Origin: an uncultured Eubacterium sp.
Lineage (GTDB): Bacteria; Bacillota; Clostridia; Lachnospirales; Lachnospiraceae
Assembly (NCBI GenBank): GCA_900548465.1
Contig: URKY01000005.1
Location: 51,062-115,061 of the forward strand
Reading direction: 5' to 3'
Length of the DNA: 64,000 bases
Each line of letters begins with the position of its first letter. Position 1 is the first letter of the stretch. Positions 55,977 through 64,000 of the stretch are shown here, in pieces. A program made the translations under genes and the position numbers. The notes under the pieces were generated by a model. It had not been told where the DNA came from and did not search any database. It saw only the letters and a list, made by a program, of their open reading frames with translations.

Positions 55977-56003
55977 TTAGCACTCGAAAGAAATGAGTGC
56001 TAA
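55977..56003 (+). promoter_or_regulatory. CIRCE operator for HrcA
   Basis: A perfect TTAGCACTC-N9-GAGTGCTAA element (55977-55985 and 55995-56003), the HrcA binding site that silences heat-shock genes. Confidence 0.97.
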
Positions 56004-56034
56004 TAAGCATCAAAGCCATAGAAAGGAGAAGTCT

Positions 56035-57084
56035 ATGGAACTTAGTGAGAGAAAAGAAAAAATTCTTGATGCTGTTATTAGAAATTATTTAGAGACAGGA
56101 GAACCGGTTGGTTCAAGAACAATTTCTAAATATACAGATCTTAATTTAAGTTCTGCAACAATCAGAAATGAGATGTCAGACCTTGAAGAGATGGGATATA
56201 TAGTTCAGCCCCACACATCGGCAGGACGTATTCCAACAGATAAAGGCTACAGATTCTATGTCGACAACATTCTGAAAGAAAAAATGTCAGAGCTTGATGA
56301 GAGAGAAAAGAAGGTAACAGAAAAAGAGGATCTTCTTATTGAAAAGGTAGATAAGGTTGAGACTTTACTACAAAATATGGCGAAGGTATTGGCAAACAAT
56401 ACGAACTACGCAACAATGGTATCCGCACCAAAGTCTCAGGAGAATAAAATAAAATTTATTCAGTTATCTATATTAGAAGAAAAACAGCTTCTTTGTACTG
56501 TGGTTTCAAACAAAAATCATGTAGTTAACAAAATTGTCAAAGTCAATGAAGAGGTCAGTCAGGAGATGATTGTAAGAATTAATGTAGCACTTAATACAGC
56601 TCTTGCAGGACTTACATTAGAAGACATTAATCTTGGAGTTATATCAGCACTCACTTCACAGGCAGGAGAATTTGAAGGATTGGTCAATGAAGTTTTGAAA
56701 GCAATTACAGAGGCCATATCAACAGAAGCACAGATGAAGATTTATACATCGGGTGCAACGAATATTTTTAAATATCCTGAATTAAGTGACAAGGAAAGAG
56801 CAAGCAGATTACTTACTACTCTTGAAGAAAAATCACAACTTACTGAACTTATCAATGAAAGTGATGAGGAAACAGGAATTCAGGTTTACATCGGTAGTGA
56901 GAGTCCGGTACAGTCCATGAAAGATTGTAGTGTTGTAACGGCAACTTATGAACTGGAAGATGGATTTAAAGGAACTATCGGAATAATAGGACCTAAGAGA
57001 ATGGACTATGAGAAGGTTGTTGAAACACTAAGAACTGTTAAGGAACAGTTAAGTGATAACTTTAGTGATAAAGATGACAATTAA
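56035..57084 (+). CDS. hrcA: Heat-inducible transcription repressor HrcA
   Basis: A 349-residue repressor that binds CIRCE and is folded by GroEL. The N-terminal winged helix is ERKEKILDAVIRNYLETGEP with SRTISKYTDLNLSSATIRNE, followed by the conserved VQPHTSAGRIPTDKGYRFYV and a GAF-like domain. The start is ATG 56035 behind AAAGGAGAAG; the upstream ATG at 55993 lies inside the CIRCE site. Confidence 0.95.
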   Translation: MELSERKEKILDAVIRNYLETGEPVGSRTISKYTDLNLSSATIRNEMSDLEEMGYIVQPHTSAGRIPTDKGYRFYVDNILKEKMSELDEREKKVTEKEDLLIEKVDKVETLLQNMAKVLANNTNYATMVSAPKSQENKIKFIQLSILEEKQLLCTVVSNKNHVVNKIVKVNEEVSQEMIVRINVALNTALAGLTLEDINLGVISALTSQAGEFEGLVNEVLKAITEAISTEAQMKIYTSGATNIFKYPELSDKERASRLLTTLEEKSQLTELINESDEETGIQVYIGSESPVQSMKDCSVVTATYELEDGFKGTIGIIGPKRMDYEKVVETLRTVKEQLSDNFSDKDDN

Positions 57085-57104
57085 AATATAGAAAGGATTA
57101 TCCA

Positions 57105-57719
57105 ATGGAAAAAGATAATATAAATCAGGAAGTTGAAAAAGAAAAAGAGGCAACTGAAGAAACTGTTGAACAGGAAGATATCAGTAAGGATGAAAAAACT
57201 TCAGAAAAAAAAGTTGAGACTAAAGAAAATCCTGAAAACGATAAAGAAGATAAGAAGAAAAAGAAGGGCTTCAAAAAGAAGGATAAAAAAGACGAACAAA
57301 TCGAAGAATTAAATGATAAATATCAGAGATTGTTTGCAGAATTTCAAAACTTCAGAAACAGAAGCGAAAAAGAAAAAACGGCAATGTATGAGACAGGAGC
57401 AAGATCCATTATAGAAAAGATTTTGCCAGTAGTTGATAACTTTGAAAGAGGTGTTGCCGCACTTAGTGAGGAAGATTTAGATTCACCTGTTGGACAGGGA
57501 ATGAATCTTATCTATAAACAAATGCTTCAGACTCTTGAGGATATGGGAGTTGAGGCTATTGAGGCAAAGGGAAATGAATTTGATCCAATGCTTCACAACG
57601 CAGTAATGCACGAGGATAACGATGAACTTGGTGAAAACATTGTATCCGAGGAATTACAAAAAGGTTACAAATACAGAGACACAGTTATAAGGCACAGTAT
57701 GGTAAAGGTAGCGAACTAA
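57105..57719 (+). CDS. grpE: Nucleotide exchange factor GrpE
   Basis: A 204-residue cochaperone that drives ADP release from DnaK. A long, charged, probably disordered N-terminus (about 1-65) is rich in Glu and Lys. The coiled coil begins at LNDKYQRLFAEFQNFRNRSEKE, and the C-terminal beta domain has GYKYRDTVIRHSMVKVAN. It is 20 bases after hrcA. Confidence 0.95.
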   Translation: MEKDNINQEVEKEKEATEETVEQEDISKDEKTSEKKVETKENPENDKEDKKKKKGFKKKDKKDEQIEELNDKYQRLFAEFQNFRNRSEKEKTAMYETGARSIIEKILPVVDNFERGVAALSEEDLDSPVGQGMNLIYKQMLQTLEDMGVEAIEAKGNEFDPMLHNAVMHEDNDELGENIVSEELQKGYKYRDTVIRHSMVKVAN

Positions 57720-57779
57720 AAGCTATCAGGTGTTTGTAAATTAAAAATAGATAGAAAGATGATTTAGGAGGAAAATAAG

Positions 57780-59645
57780 ATGGGAAAGATTATTGGTATT
57801 GATTTAGGAACTACAAACTCATGTGTAGCAGTTATGGAAGGTGGAGAACCTACAGTTATTACAAATGCAGATGGAGCAAGAACAACTCCTTCAGTTGTTG
57901 CATTTAAGAAGGATGGAGAAAGATTAGTTGGTGAACAGGCTAAGCGTCAGGCAGTAACTAACGCAGAAGGAACAATTTCATCAATTAAGAGACATATGGG
58001 AACAGATTACAAGGTAGACATTAATGGAAAGAACTATACACCACAGGCTATTTCAGCTATGATACTTCAGAAGTTAAAAGCAGATGCTGAAGCTTACTTA
58101 GGTGAAAGCGTAACAGAAGCAGTTATAACAGTTCCTGCTTACTTCAACGATGCACAGAGACAGGCAACAAAGGATGCAGGTAAGATTGCAGGACTTGATG
58201 TTAAGAGAATTATCAACGAACCTACAGCAGCTGCATTGGCTTATGGTCTTGATAATGAAAATGAACAGAAGATTATGGTATACGATTTAGGTGGTGGTAC
58301 ATTTGATGTATCTATAATTGAAATCGGTGATGGTGTAATTGAAGTTTTAGCAACAAACGGTGATAACAAACTTGGTGGTGATGACTTTGATAAGAAAGTT
58401 ATGGACTACATGGTAGCAGACTTCAAGAGCAAAACAGGAATTGACCTTTCAAATGATAAGATGGCTATGGAAAGAATTAAAGCTGAAGCAGAAGATGCAA
58501 AGAAGAAACTTTCATCGTCTACTCAGGTTGAAATCAACATTCCTTTCATTACAGCAAATGAACAGGGACCACAGCATTTGAATATGACATTAACAAAGGC
58601 TAAATTCGATGAATTAACAAGAGACCTTGTAGAAAGAACAGCAATCCCTGTACAGAATGCTTTAAAGGATGCAGGAATTACAGCATCAGAGCTTAGCAAA
58701 GTATTATTAGTTGGTGGTTCTACAAGAATCCCTGCAGTACAGGATAAAGTAAAACAGTTAACAGGTCATGAACCTTCAAAGAAGATGAATCCTGATGAAT
58801 GTGTAGCAATCGGTGCTTCAATTCAGGGTGGTAAATTAGCAGGTGATGCAGGTGCCGGCGATATCCTTCTTCTTGATGTTACACCACTTTCATTATCAAT
58901 TGAAACAATGGGTGGTGTTGCTACAAGACTTATCGAGAGAAATACAACAATTCCTACAAAGAAGAGTCAGATATTCTCTACAGCAGCTGATAACCAGACA
59001 GCAGTTGATATTAACGTAGTACAGGGTGAAAGACAGTTCGCAAGAGACAATAAGTCACTTGGACAGTTCAGACTTGACGGTATTCCACCGGCAAAGAGAG
59101 GTGTTCCACAGATTGAAGTTACATTTGATATTGATGCAAACGGTATTGTTAATGTATCAGCTAAGGATCTTGGAACAGGAAAAGAACAGCACATTACAAT
59201 TACAGCTGGTTCAAATATGTCAGATGAAGACATTGATAAGGCTGTAAAAGAAGCAGCTGAATATGAAGCAGCTGATAAGAAACGTAAAGAAGCAATTGAT
59301 GCAAAGAATGAAGCAGAAGCAATTATCACTCAGACAGAACAGGCTATGAGCGAAGCCGGTGATAAGTTATCAGATAGTGATAAGCAGGCTGTACAGGCAG
59401 ACATTGATGCATTAAAGGCTACAGTTTCAGCAATTGGAGAAAATGAACCTACAGAAGCACAGGTTGAAGAATTGAAGTCAGGAAAAGAAAAACTCATGAA
59501 TTCAGCACAGCAGTTGTTCCAGAAGATGTATGAACAGGCACAGGCAGCAGGTGCACAGGGCGCAGGTCCTGACATGGGAGCAGGTGCAAATGCAGGATCA
59601 AATCCGGGCGATGATGTAGTAGATGGAGACTTTACAGAAGTTTAA
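57780..59645 (+). CDS. dnaK: Chaperone DnaK (Hsp70)
   Basis: A 621-residue Hsp70. [17 protein letters not shown] (5-21), [17 protein letters not shown], the [14 protein letters not shown] motif, [11 protein letters not shown] and [10 protein letters not shown] mark the ATPase. The substrate domain and lid follow, with a Gly/Ala-rich C-terminus. GGAGGAAA precedes the ATG. Two hairpins and an own promoter separate it from dnaJ. Confidence 0.98.
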   Translation: MGKIIGIDLGTTNSCVAVMEGGEPTVITNADGARTTPSVVAFKKDGERLVGEQAKRQAVTNAEGTISSIKRHMGTDYKVDINGKNYTPQAISAMILQKLKADAEAYLGESVTEAVITVPAYFNDAQRQATKDAGKIAGLDVKRIINEPTAAALAYGLDNENEQKIMVYDLGGGTFDVSIIEIGDGVIEVLATNGDNKLGGDDFDKKVMDYMVADFKSKTGIDLSNDKMAMERIKAEAEDAKKKLSSSTQVEINIPFITANEQGPQHLNMTLTKAKFDELTRDLVERTAIPVQNALKDAGITASELSKVLLVGGSTRIPAVQDKVKQLTGHEPSKKMNPDECVAIGASIQGGKLAGDAGAGDILLLDVTPLSLSIETMGGVATRLIERNTTIPTKKSQIFSTAADNQTAVDINVVQGERQFARDNKSLGQFRLDGIPPAKRGVPQIEVTFDIDANGIVNVSAKDLGTGKEQHITITAGSNMSDEDIDKAVKEAAEYEAADKKRKEAIDAKNEAEAIITQTEQAMSEAGDKLSDSDKQAVQADIDALKATVSAIGENEPTEAQVEELKSGKEKLMNSAQQLFQKMYEQAQAAGAQGAGPDMGAGANAGSNPGDDVVDGDFTEV

Positions 59646-59652
59646 AATATAA

Positions 59653-59732
59653 GTGGGCAAAAGAATGATTTTTGCCACATAAATGGTGAAATCCCGCCCG
59701 TGGTGAACGGACGGGTTTTGCCGTGATATAAT
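59653..59732 (+). promoter_or_regulatory. Attenuator-like hairpins and extended -10 promoter before dnaJ
   Basis: GTGGGCAAAA/TTTTGCCAC (59653-59678) is followed by CCCGCCCGT/ACGGACGGG (59693-59715) and TTTT, a likely weak terminator. TGATATAAT (59724-59732) is an extended -10 that could start dnaJ transcription separately. Confidence 0.6.
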
Positions 59733-59793
59733 AGATACTTCAGAATAGATGTTTAGAATAAATGTTTATTGTATATAAACGAAAGGTATTGTT

Positions 59794-60957
59794 ATGGCAG
59801 ATAAGAGAGATTATTATGAAGTGCTAGGTGTTGACAAAAACGCTGATGATGCAACAATAAAAAAAGCATACAGACGACTGGCTAAAAAATACCATCCGGA
59901 CGCAAATCCTGATAATGAAGAAGCAGCAGCAAAATTTAAAGAAGCTTCAGAAGCTTATGCAGTTTTAAGCGATGCTGAAAAAAGAAAACAGTATGATCAG
60001 TTTGGTCATGCTGCATTTGAAGGTGGAGCAGGTGGTGCCGGAGGATTTGACTTTAGTGGATTTGATTTCGGAGACATTTTTGGTGGCAGTGGATTTGGCG
60101 ATATTTTTGGTGATTTATTTGGTGGCGGCAGTAGAAGACGTGGACCAAGTAATGGACCAAGACGTGGTGCTGATGTAAGATACGGAATTACAATCACTTT
60201 TGAAGAGGCAGTTTTCGGATGTAAGAAAGACGTTACAATTAATTACAAAGAAACATGTAAAACATGTGGTGGTAACGGAGCAAAACCGGGAACCTCACCC
60301 CAGACATGTCCAAAATGTAACGGTGCAGGACAATATACAACACGTCGTCAGACAATGATGGGAATAATGCAAAGCACTCAGGTTTGTCCTGACTGTGGAG
60401 GAACCGGTAAGATTGTAAAAGAAAAATGTCCTGACTGTCACGGACTTGGATATAAGCAGACAAGGAAAAAGGTTACTATAGAAATTCCAGCAGGAATTGA
60501 TGATATGCAGAGAATCCGTAAAACAGGCGAAGGAGAACCGGGAACTAACGGAGGCCCAAGAGGTGACTTGTTAGTTGATATCAGAGTTACTCCAAGTAGA
60601 GATTTTGAACGTGATGGAATGAATTTATATTCAACAACTTCAATATCCTTTGCTCAGGCAGCTCTTGGTGGAGACATCAGAGTTAAAACTATTGATGGTG
60701 ACGTTAAGTTTAACATTAAGCCGGGAACTCAGACAGGAACAAGAATAAGACTTAAAGGTAAGGGTGTTTGCAACGTTCATAATCAGAGTACAAGAGGTGA
60801 TCAGTACTCAACATTAGTTGTAAAGGTTCCTACAAAGCTTACGGCGGAACAGAAAGATTTAATTAAGAAATTGGATCAGGTTTCAGGTGATACATTAAAT
60901 GAATTTAACGAGAAGAAATCCGAGCCTGATAAAAAAAGAAAGAAGAAGTTCTTTTAA
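59794..60957 (+). CDS. dnaJ: Chaperone DnaJ
   Basis: A 387-residue Hsp40 that stimulates DnaK. The J domain (5-70) has the HPD motif in YHPDANPD. A Gly/Phe-rich region (about 77-115) follows, then four zinc-binding CxxCxGxG repeats starting at CKTCGGNG and CPKCNGAG, and the C-terminal substrate domain. AAAGGTAT precedes the ATG. Confidence 0.97.
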   Translation: MADKRDYYEVLGVDKNADDATIKKAYRRLAKKYHPDANPDNEEAAAKFKEASEAYAVLSDAEKRKQYDQFGHAAFEGGAGGAGGFDFSGFDFGDIFGGSGFGDIFGDLFGGGSRRRGPSNGPRRGADVRYGITITFEEAVFGCKKDVTINYKETCKTCGGNGAKPGTSPQTCPKCNGAGQYTTRRQTMMGIMQSTQVCPDCGGTGKIVKEKCPDCHGLGYKQTRKKVTIEIPAGIDDMQRIRKTGEGEPGTNGGPRGDLLVDIRVTPSRDFERDGMNLYSTTSISFAQAALGGDIRVKTIDGDVKFNIKPGTQTGTRIRLKGKGVCNVHNQSTRGDQYSTLVVKVPTKLTAEQKDLIKKLDQVSGDTLNEFNEKKSEPDKKRKKKFF

Positions 60958-60966
60958 TTAAAATAA

Positions 60967-61008
60967 AAAAGCAGGAAAGAGACAAAAATCCCTTTTCTGC
61001 TTTTCTTT
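60967..61008 (+). terminator. Intrinsic terminator after dnaJ
   Basis: AAAAGCAGGAAAG (60967-60979) pairs with CTTTTCTGCTTTT (60992-61004), one G-T step, followed by T residues. Confidence 0.82.
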
Positions 61009-61012
61009 TAAT

Positions 61013-61041
61013 TTGCCAAAATCTATTGTGTATGTTATGAT
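61013..61041 (+). promoter_or_regulatory. Sigma-A promoter for prmA
   Basis: TTGCCA (61013-61018), a 17-bp spacer and TATGAT (61036-61041). Confidence 0.75.
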
Positions 61042-61102
61042 ATTTCGGTTAAAGAGTACTTTATAAATATGCATATTACAAAAAAGTAAATGGAGAAAAT
61101 AT

Positions 61103-62065
61103 ATGAAGTGGAATAAATATACCCTTAAGACAACAACTCAGGCAGAGGATTTTGTCAGCGGAGTTTTAATGGAACTTGGCATTAATGGAGTTCAGGTGGA
61201 AGACAATGTTCAGATAACAAAAGAGGAGAAAGAAAAACAATTTATTGATTATCTTGCAGACCTTCCGGAAGATGATGGAACAGCTTATATAAGTTTTTAT
61301 ACGGAAGAAGATGCCGATGATGAAAAGCTATTAGATGATTTAAGGACCAAGTTAAAAGAAGCAAAAGACTTCATTGATATAGGTGAAGGAAGCATTACTA
61401 AAGGAATGACTGAAGATGTGGACTGGGTAAATAACTGGAAGAAATATTTTAAGTCATTTACAGTTGGTGATTTCTTTATAAAGCCTACATGGGAAGAAAT
61501 GGACGATAAGCATAGGGGAATGAAGATGATAGAGATTGATCCCGGTACTGCTTTTGGAACAGGAAAACACGATACTACCCAGTTATGCATAAAGCAGCTT
61601 ATAAAGTATGTTAAGCCGGAAGACAAGGTATTGGATCTTGGATGTGGAAGCGGAATTTTGTCAATTGTGGCAAAAAAACTTGGAGCATCAGAAATTGACA
61701 TGACTGATATTGACCCTGCTGCAATTGAAGCAGTATATGATAATTTCAAGGTAAATAATCTTTCAATGGATAAGGTTGAAGTTATTGCGGGAAATGTTTT
61801 GGAAGATGAGGCAATGCAGGAAAAATTCCAGAATAAAAAATATGACATAGTTGTGGCAAATATTCTGGCAGACGTTATTATTCCAATTACTGCCATTGTA
61901 GACAAATTCCTTGCAAAAGGTGGTGTGTTTATATCATCGGGAATTATATATATGAAAGAGGATGATGTAAAAGAAGCAATTGAAAAGAATCCTAATTTAC
62001 AGTTAAAGGATGTTGTAAAGCAGGGTGACTGGAGAGCAATTATGGCAGAGTTGTCAAAGGAGTAA
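61103..62065 (+). CDS. prmA: Ribosomal protein L11 methyltransferase
   Basis: A 320-residue SAM-dependent enzyme that methylates ribosomal protein L11. The N-terminal substrate domain precedes DPGTAFGTGKHDTTQLC, the SAM motif VLDLGCGSGILSI and the ANILADVI segment, all diagnostic of PrmA. TGGAGAAA precedes ATG 61103. The rsmE start follows its stop after one base. Confidence 0.95.
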   Translation: MKWNKYTLKTTTQAEDFVSGVLMELGINGVQVEDNVQITKEEKEKQFIDYLADLPEDDGTAYISFYTEEDADDEKLLDDLRTKLKEAKDFIDIGEGSITKGMTEDVDWVNNWKKYFKSFTVGDFFIKPTWEEMDDKHRGMKMIEIDPGTAFGTGKHDTTQLCIKQLIKYVKPEDKVLDLGCGSGILSIVAKKLGASEIDMTDIDPAAIEAVYDNFKVNNLSMDKVEVIAGNVLEDEAMQEKFQNKKYDIVVANILADVIIPITAIVDKFLAKGGVFISSGIIYMKEDDVKEAIEKNPNLQLKDVVKQGDWRAIMAELSKE

Positions 62066-62066
62066 T

Positions 62067-62804
62067 ATGTACAGATTTTTTGTTGAACAGTCCCAAATTG
62101 GAGAAGAAACAATAACCATAACAGGGGAAGATGTAAACCATATAAAAAACGTCCTTAGAATGAAAGTTGGAGAAACTATTCTTGTAAGTGACGGTGAAGA
62201 CAGGGAATATATTTGTAAAATATCAGATTTTAGCAACGACGAAGTGCAGGCAAAAATCGAGGACATTAACGGAGAGACAAGAGAACTGCCTATAGAAGTT
62301 ACATTGTTTCAGGCGCTTCCTAAAGGAGATAAAATGGAAACCATTATTCAGAAAATGGTTGAACTTGGAGCCTGTGAGATAGCACCGGTTTCCACAAAGA
62401 GATGTATTGTGAAGTTGGATGCGAAAAAAGCAGAATCAAAGGTTAGAAGATGGAATGCCATAGCAGAAAGCGCTGCGAAGCAGTCGAAACGTGGAATTAT
62501 TCCGAAAGTTTTAATGCCGGTAAGTTTTGCTCAGGCGCTGGACAGGGCGAAAGATATGGATATGGTACTTATTCCTTATGAAGAGGCAGAAAATATGTCT
62601 GTAACAAGAGAAGTTTTTTCTGAAATAAAGCCCGGAATGAAAATAGGAATTTTTATTGGTCCGGAAGGAGGCTTTGCGGAATCAGAGGTTGAGGAAGCAA
62701 AAAAAATCGGGGCCCGGGCAATTACATTAGGCAGAAGGATTCTTCGTACTGAAACGGCAGGAATGGCTACAATGTCTGTTTTAATGTATTTAATGGAAGA
62801 ATAA
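62067..62804 (+). CDS. rsmE: 16S rRNA m3U1498 methyltransferase
   Basis: A 245-residue SPOUT-class methyltransferase. An N-terminal PUA-like RNA-binding part precedes the knot, where IFIGPEGGFAESEVEEAK and LGRRILRTETAG form the SAM site. ATG 62067 is chosen because AAAGGAG lies at 62057-62062; the longer frame overlaps prmA out of phase. It is coupled to prmA. Confidence 0.94.
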   Translation: MYRFFVEQSQIGEETITITGEDVNHIKNVLRMKVGETILVSDGEDREYICKISDFSNDEVQAKIEDINGETRELPIEVTLFQALPKGDKMETIIQKMVELGACEIAPVSTKRCIVKLDAKKAESKVRRWNAIAESAAKQSKRGIIPKVLMPVSFAQALDRAKDMDMVLIPYEEAENMSVTREVFSEIKPGMKIGIFIGPEGGFAESEVEEAKKIGARAITLGRRILRTETAGMATMSVLMYLMEE

Positions 62805-62829
62805 AATATAGATAAAAATGGAGATAGAA

Positions 62830-63984
62830 ATGGAAGCGTATTTTGATAATTCAGCGACCACCGTAGTTACTGAATCGGTAAAAGATATTGTTGTAAAAGC
62901 AATGACAGAGGATTATGGAAACCCATCCTCTATGCATATGATAGGGGTAAACGCCGAAAAATATGTAAAAACTGCAAAAGAAAATATTGCAAAGATTTTA
63001 AAGGTAGATGTGGGAGAAATATATTTTACATCAGGTGGAACTGAAGGAAATAACATGGCGATTATTGGAAGTGCCAATGCAAACAAAAGAGCAGGAAATA
63101 GAGTAATAACTACAAAGATAGAACATTCCTCCGTGGCTAATCCAATGAAATATCTTGAAAAACAGGGCTTTGATGTTGTTTATCTTCCTGTTGATAATAA
63201 TGGAATTGTCGATATGGAAGTATTGAAAAAGGAAATGACAAAAGATACAATTCTTGTTTCCATAATGAATGTTAATAACGAAGTTGGTGCCATTGAGCCT
63301 GTAAGTGAAATTGGAAAATATATAAAGTCAGTAAACCCTTCAGTGGTTTATCATGTAGATGCAATTCAGGCTTTTGGAAAAATGGAAATACGCCCAAGAA
63401 AAGAGAATATAGATATTCTTACGGTAAGTGGTCACAAAATTCACGCTCCAAAGGGTAGTGGATTTATGTATATAAAAAAGAACACAAAGGTTAATCCTAT
63501 AATTCTTGGTGGTGGACAACAGGAGGGCATGCGCTCAGGAACTGAAAATGTGCCGGGGATTGCAGGAATTGGACAGGCAGCTAAAGACTGTTATGATAAT
63601 CTTGAAAAGAATGTGGCTCATATGACGGAGTTGAAGGATTGTTTGATTGATGAATTGTCAAAATTTGATGGAGTGACAATTAACAGTCAGAAAGGAAATG
63701 TCGGAGCACCTCATATAGTAAGTGCAAGCTTTGAAAATGTAAGAAGTGAGGTTCTTCTTCATGCATTGGAGGACAAGGGTATATATATATCCGCAGGAAG
63801 CGCCTGCTCTTCCAACAGACCGGCAGTCAGTGAAACACTGAAAGCCATGGGAATAGATTCGAAGTTACTTGGCTCAACAGTAAGATTTAGTTTTTGTGAA
63901 CTAAACAAAAAAGAAGAAATAGATTATTGTATTGAACAGTTAAAGGTAATGCTGCCAGTACTTAAAAAATATGTAAGACGATAA
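62830..63984 (+). CDS. Cysteine desulfurase (IscS/NifS family)
   Basis: A 384-residue PLP enzyme that removes sulfur from cysteine for Fe-S cluster or thionucleoside synthesis. The PLP lysine is Lys203 in VSGHKIHAPKG, the substrate Cys is Cys326 in SAGSACSSNRP, and TSGGTEGNN binds PLP phosphate. ATG 62830 is preferred (TGGAGAT upstream) over ATG 62818. A ribosome-site-like GGGAAAGGA at the end of the window suggests another gene, possibly thiI, starts just beyond. Confidence 0.92.
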   Translation: MEAYFDNSATTVVTESVKDIVVKAMTEDYGNPSSMHMIGVNAEKYVKTAKENIAKILKVDVGEIYFTSGGTEGNNMAIIGSANANKRAGNRVITTKIEHSSVANPMKYLEKQGFDVVYLPVDNNGIVDMEVLKKEMTKDTILVSIMNVNNEVGAIEPVSEIGKYIKSVNPSVVYHVDAIQAFGKMEIRPRKENIDILTVSGHKIHAPKGSGFMYIKKNTKVNPIILGGGQQEGMRSGTENVPGIAGIGQAAKDCYDNLEKNVAHMTELKDCLIDELSKFDGVTINSQKGNVGAPHIVSASFENVRSEVLLHALEDKGIYISAGSACSSNRPAVSETLKAMGIDSKLLGSTVRFSFCELNKKEEIDYCIEQLKVMLPVLKKYVRR

Positions 63985-64000
63985 TACGGGAAAGGAAAAT

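Noticed and set aside
55993..56034. N-terminal extension of HrcA from ATG 55993
   Set aside because: That ATG lies within the CIRCE operator; ATG 56035 has a strong ribosome site and fits the family start.

Overview
The window is chromosomal DNA of a low-GC, spore-forming Firmicute, most likely an anaerobic Clostridia member of the Lachnospiraceae type. The evidence is the AT-rich sequence, the spoIIA-sigF-spoVA sporulation block, the anaerobic hcp locus, a T-box before valS, a CIRCE-hrcA-grpE-dnaK-dnaJ operon, and large Lachnospiraceae-type proteins of unknown function. No rRNA, tRNA, insertion sequence, prophage or CRISPR array was seen. Many genes start with TTG behind a good ribosome binding site. 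Several starts below are placed downstream of the longest open frame for that reason.

Layout. 1-4400: translation and termination genes (rho 3' part, rpmE, a DUF1385 membrane protein, prmC, prfA). 4557-4857: about four tandem 73-bp noncoding repeats. 4894-8183: a compact accessory operon with one strong promoter, encoding an HprK-like kinase, a PqqD-like peptide-binding protein, an S24/S26-like Ser-His protease and an ABC exporter; it resembles a RiPP-type peptide processing and export cassette but shows no precursor gene. 8343-12869: two small unknown genes, then glmM, vanZ-like, hisC and mntP. 12980-18314: clpB and an ArsR-regulated heavy-metal ATPase with a perfect operator. 18372-20532: polysaccharide deacetylase, a small membrane exporter, 25-bp tandem repeats ending in a terminator, and two small proteins.

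20799-23952: a Crp/Fnr-type regulator broken by a one-base frameshift, divergent from a ferredoxin gene and hcp. 24030-27944 (minus): citrate synthase, a TAXI solute-binding lipoprotein, a GltS glutamate/Na+ symporter and a small protein with a duplicated motif; together they suggest glutamate handling. 28154-35110: rarA, then a three-gene unit of unknown function (giant beta/alpha-repeat protein, Hsp70/actin-like protein, TPR-like protein). 35121-39744: valS under a T-box, a 47-residue protein and a zinc-ribbon TPR membrane protein.

39818-48522: sporulation genes spoIIAA, spoIIAB, sigF, spoVAA, spoVAB, spoVAC, spoVAD and spoVAE. This block is split between spoVAC and spoVAD by an LTA-synthase-like gene and a convergent putP. 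48740-52834: gdhA with a perfect palindrome at its transcription start, and a class A penicillin-binding protein. 52973-55824: an XRE regulator divergent from a small HTH gene and an unknown partner, with a perfect 19-bp palindrome between them, then a MATE transporter. 55931-63984: the heat-shock operon, prmA, rsmE and a cysteine desulfurase.

The best candidates for undescribed biology are the kinase/PqqD/protease/ABC operon, the Hsp70-like three-gene unit, the GltS-TAXI pairing, and the XRE/HTH/unknown locus.
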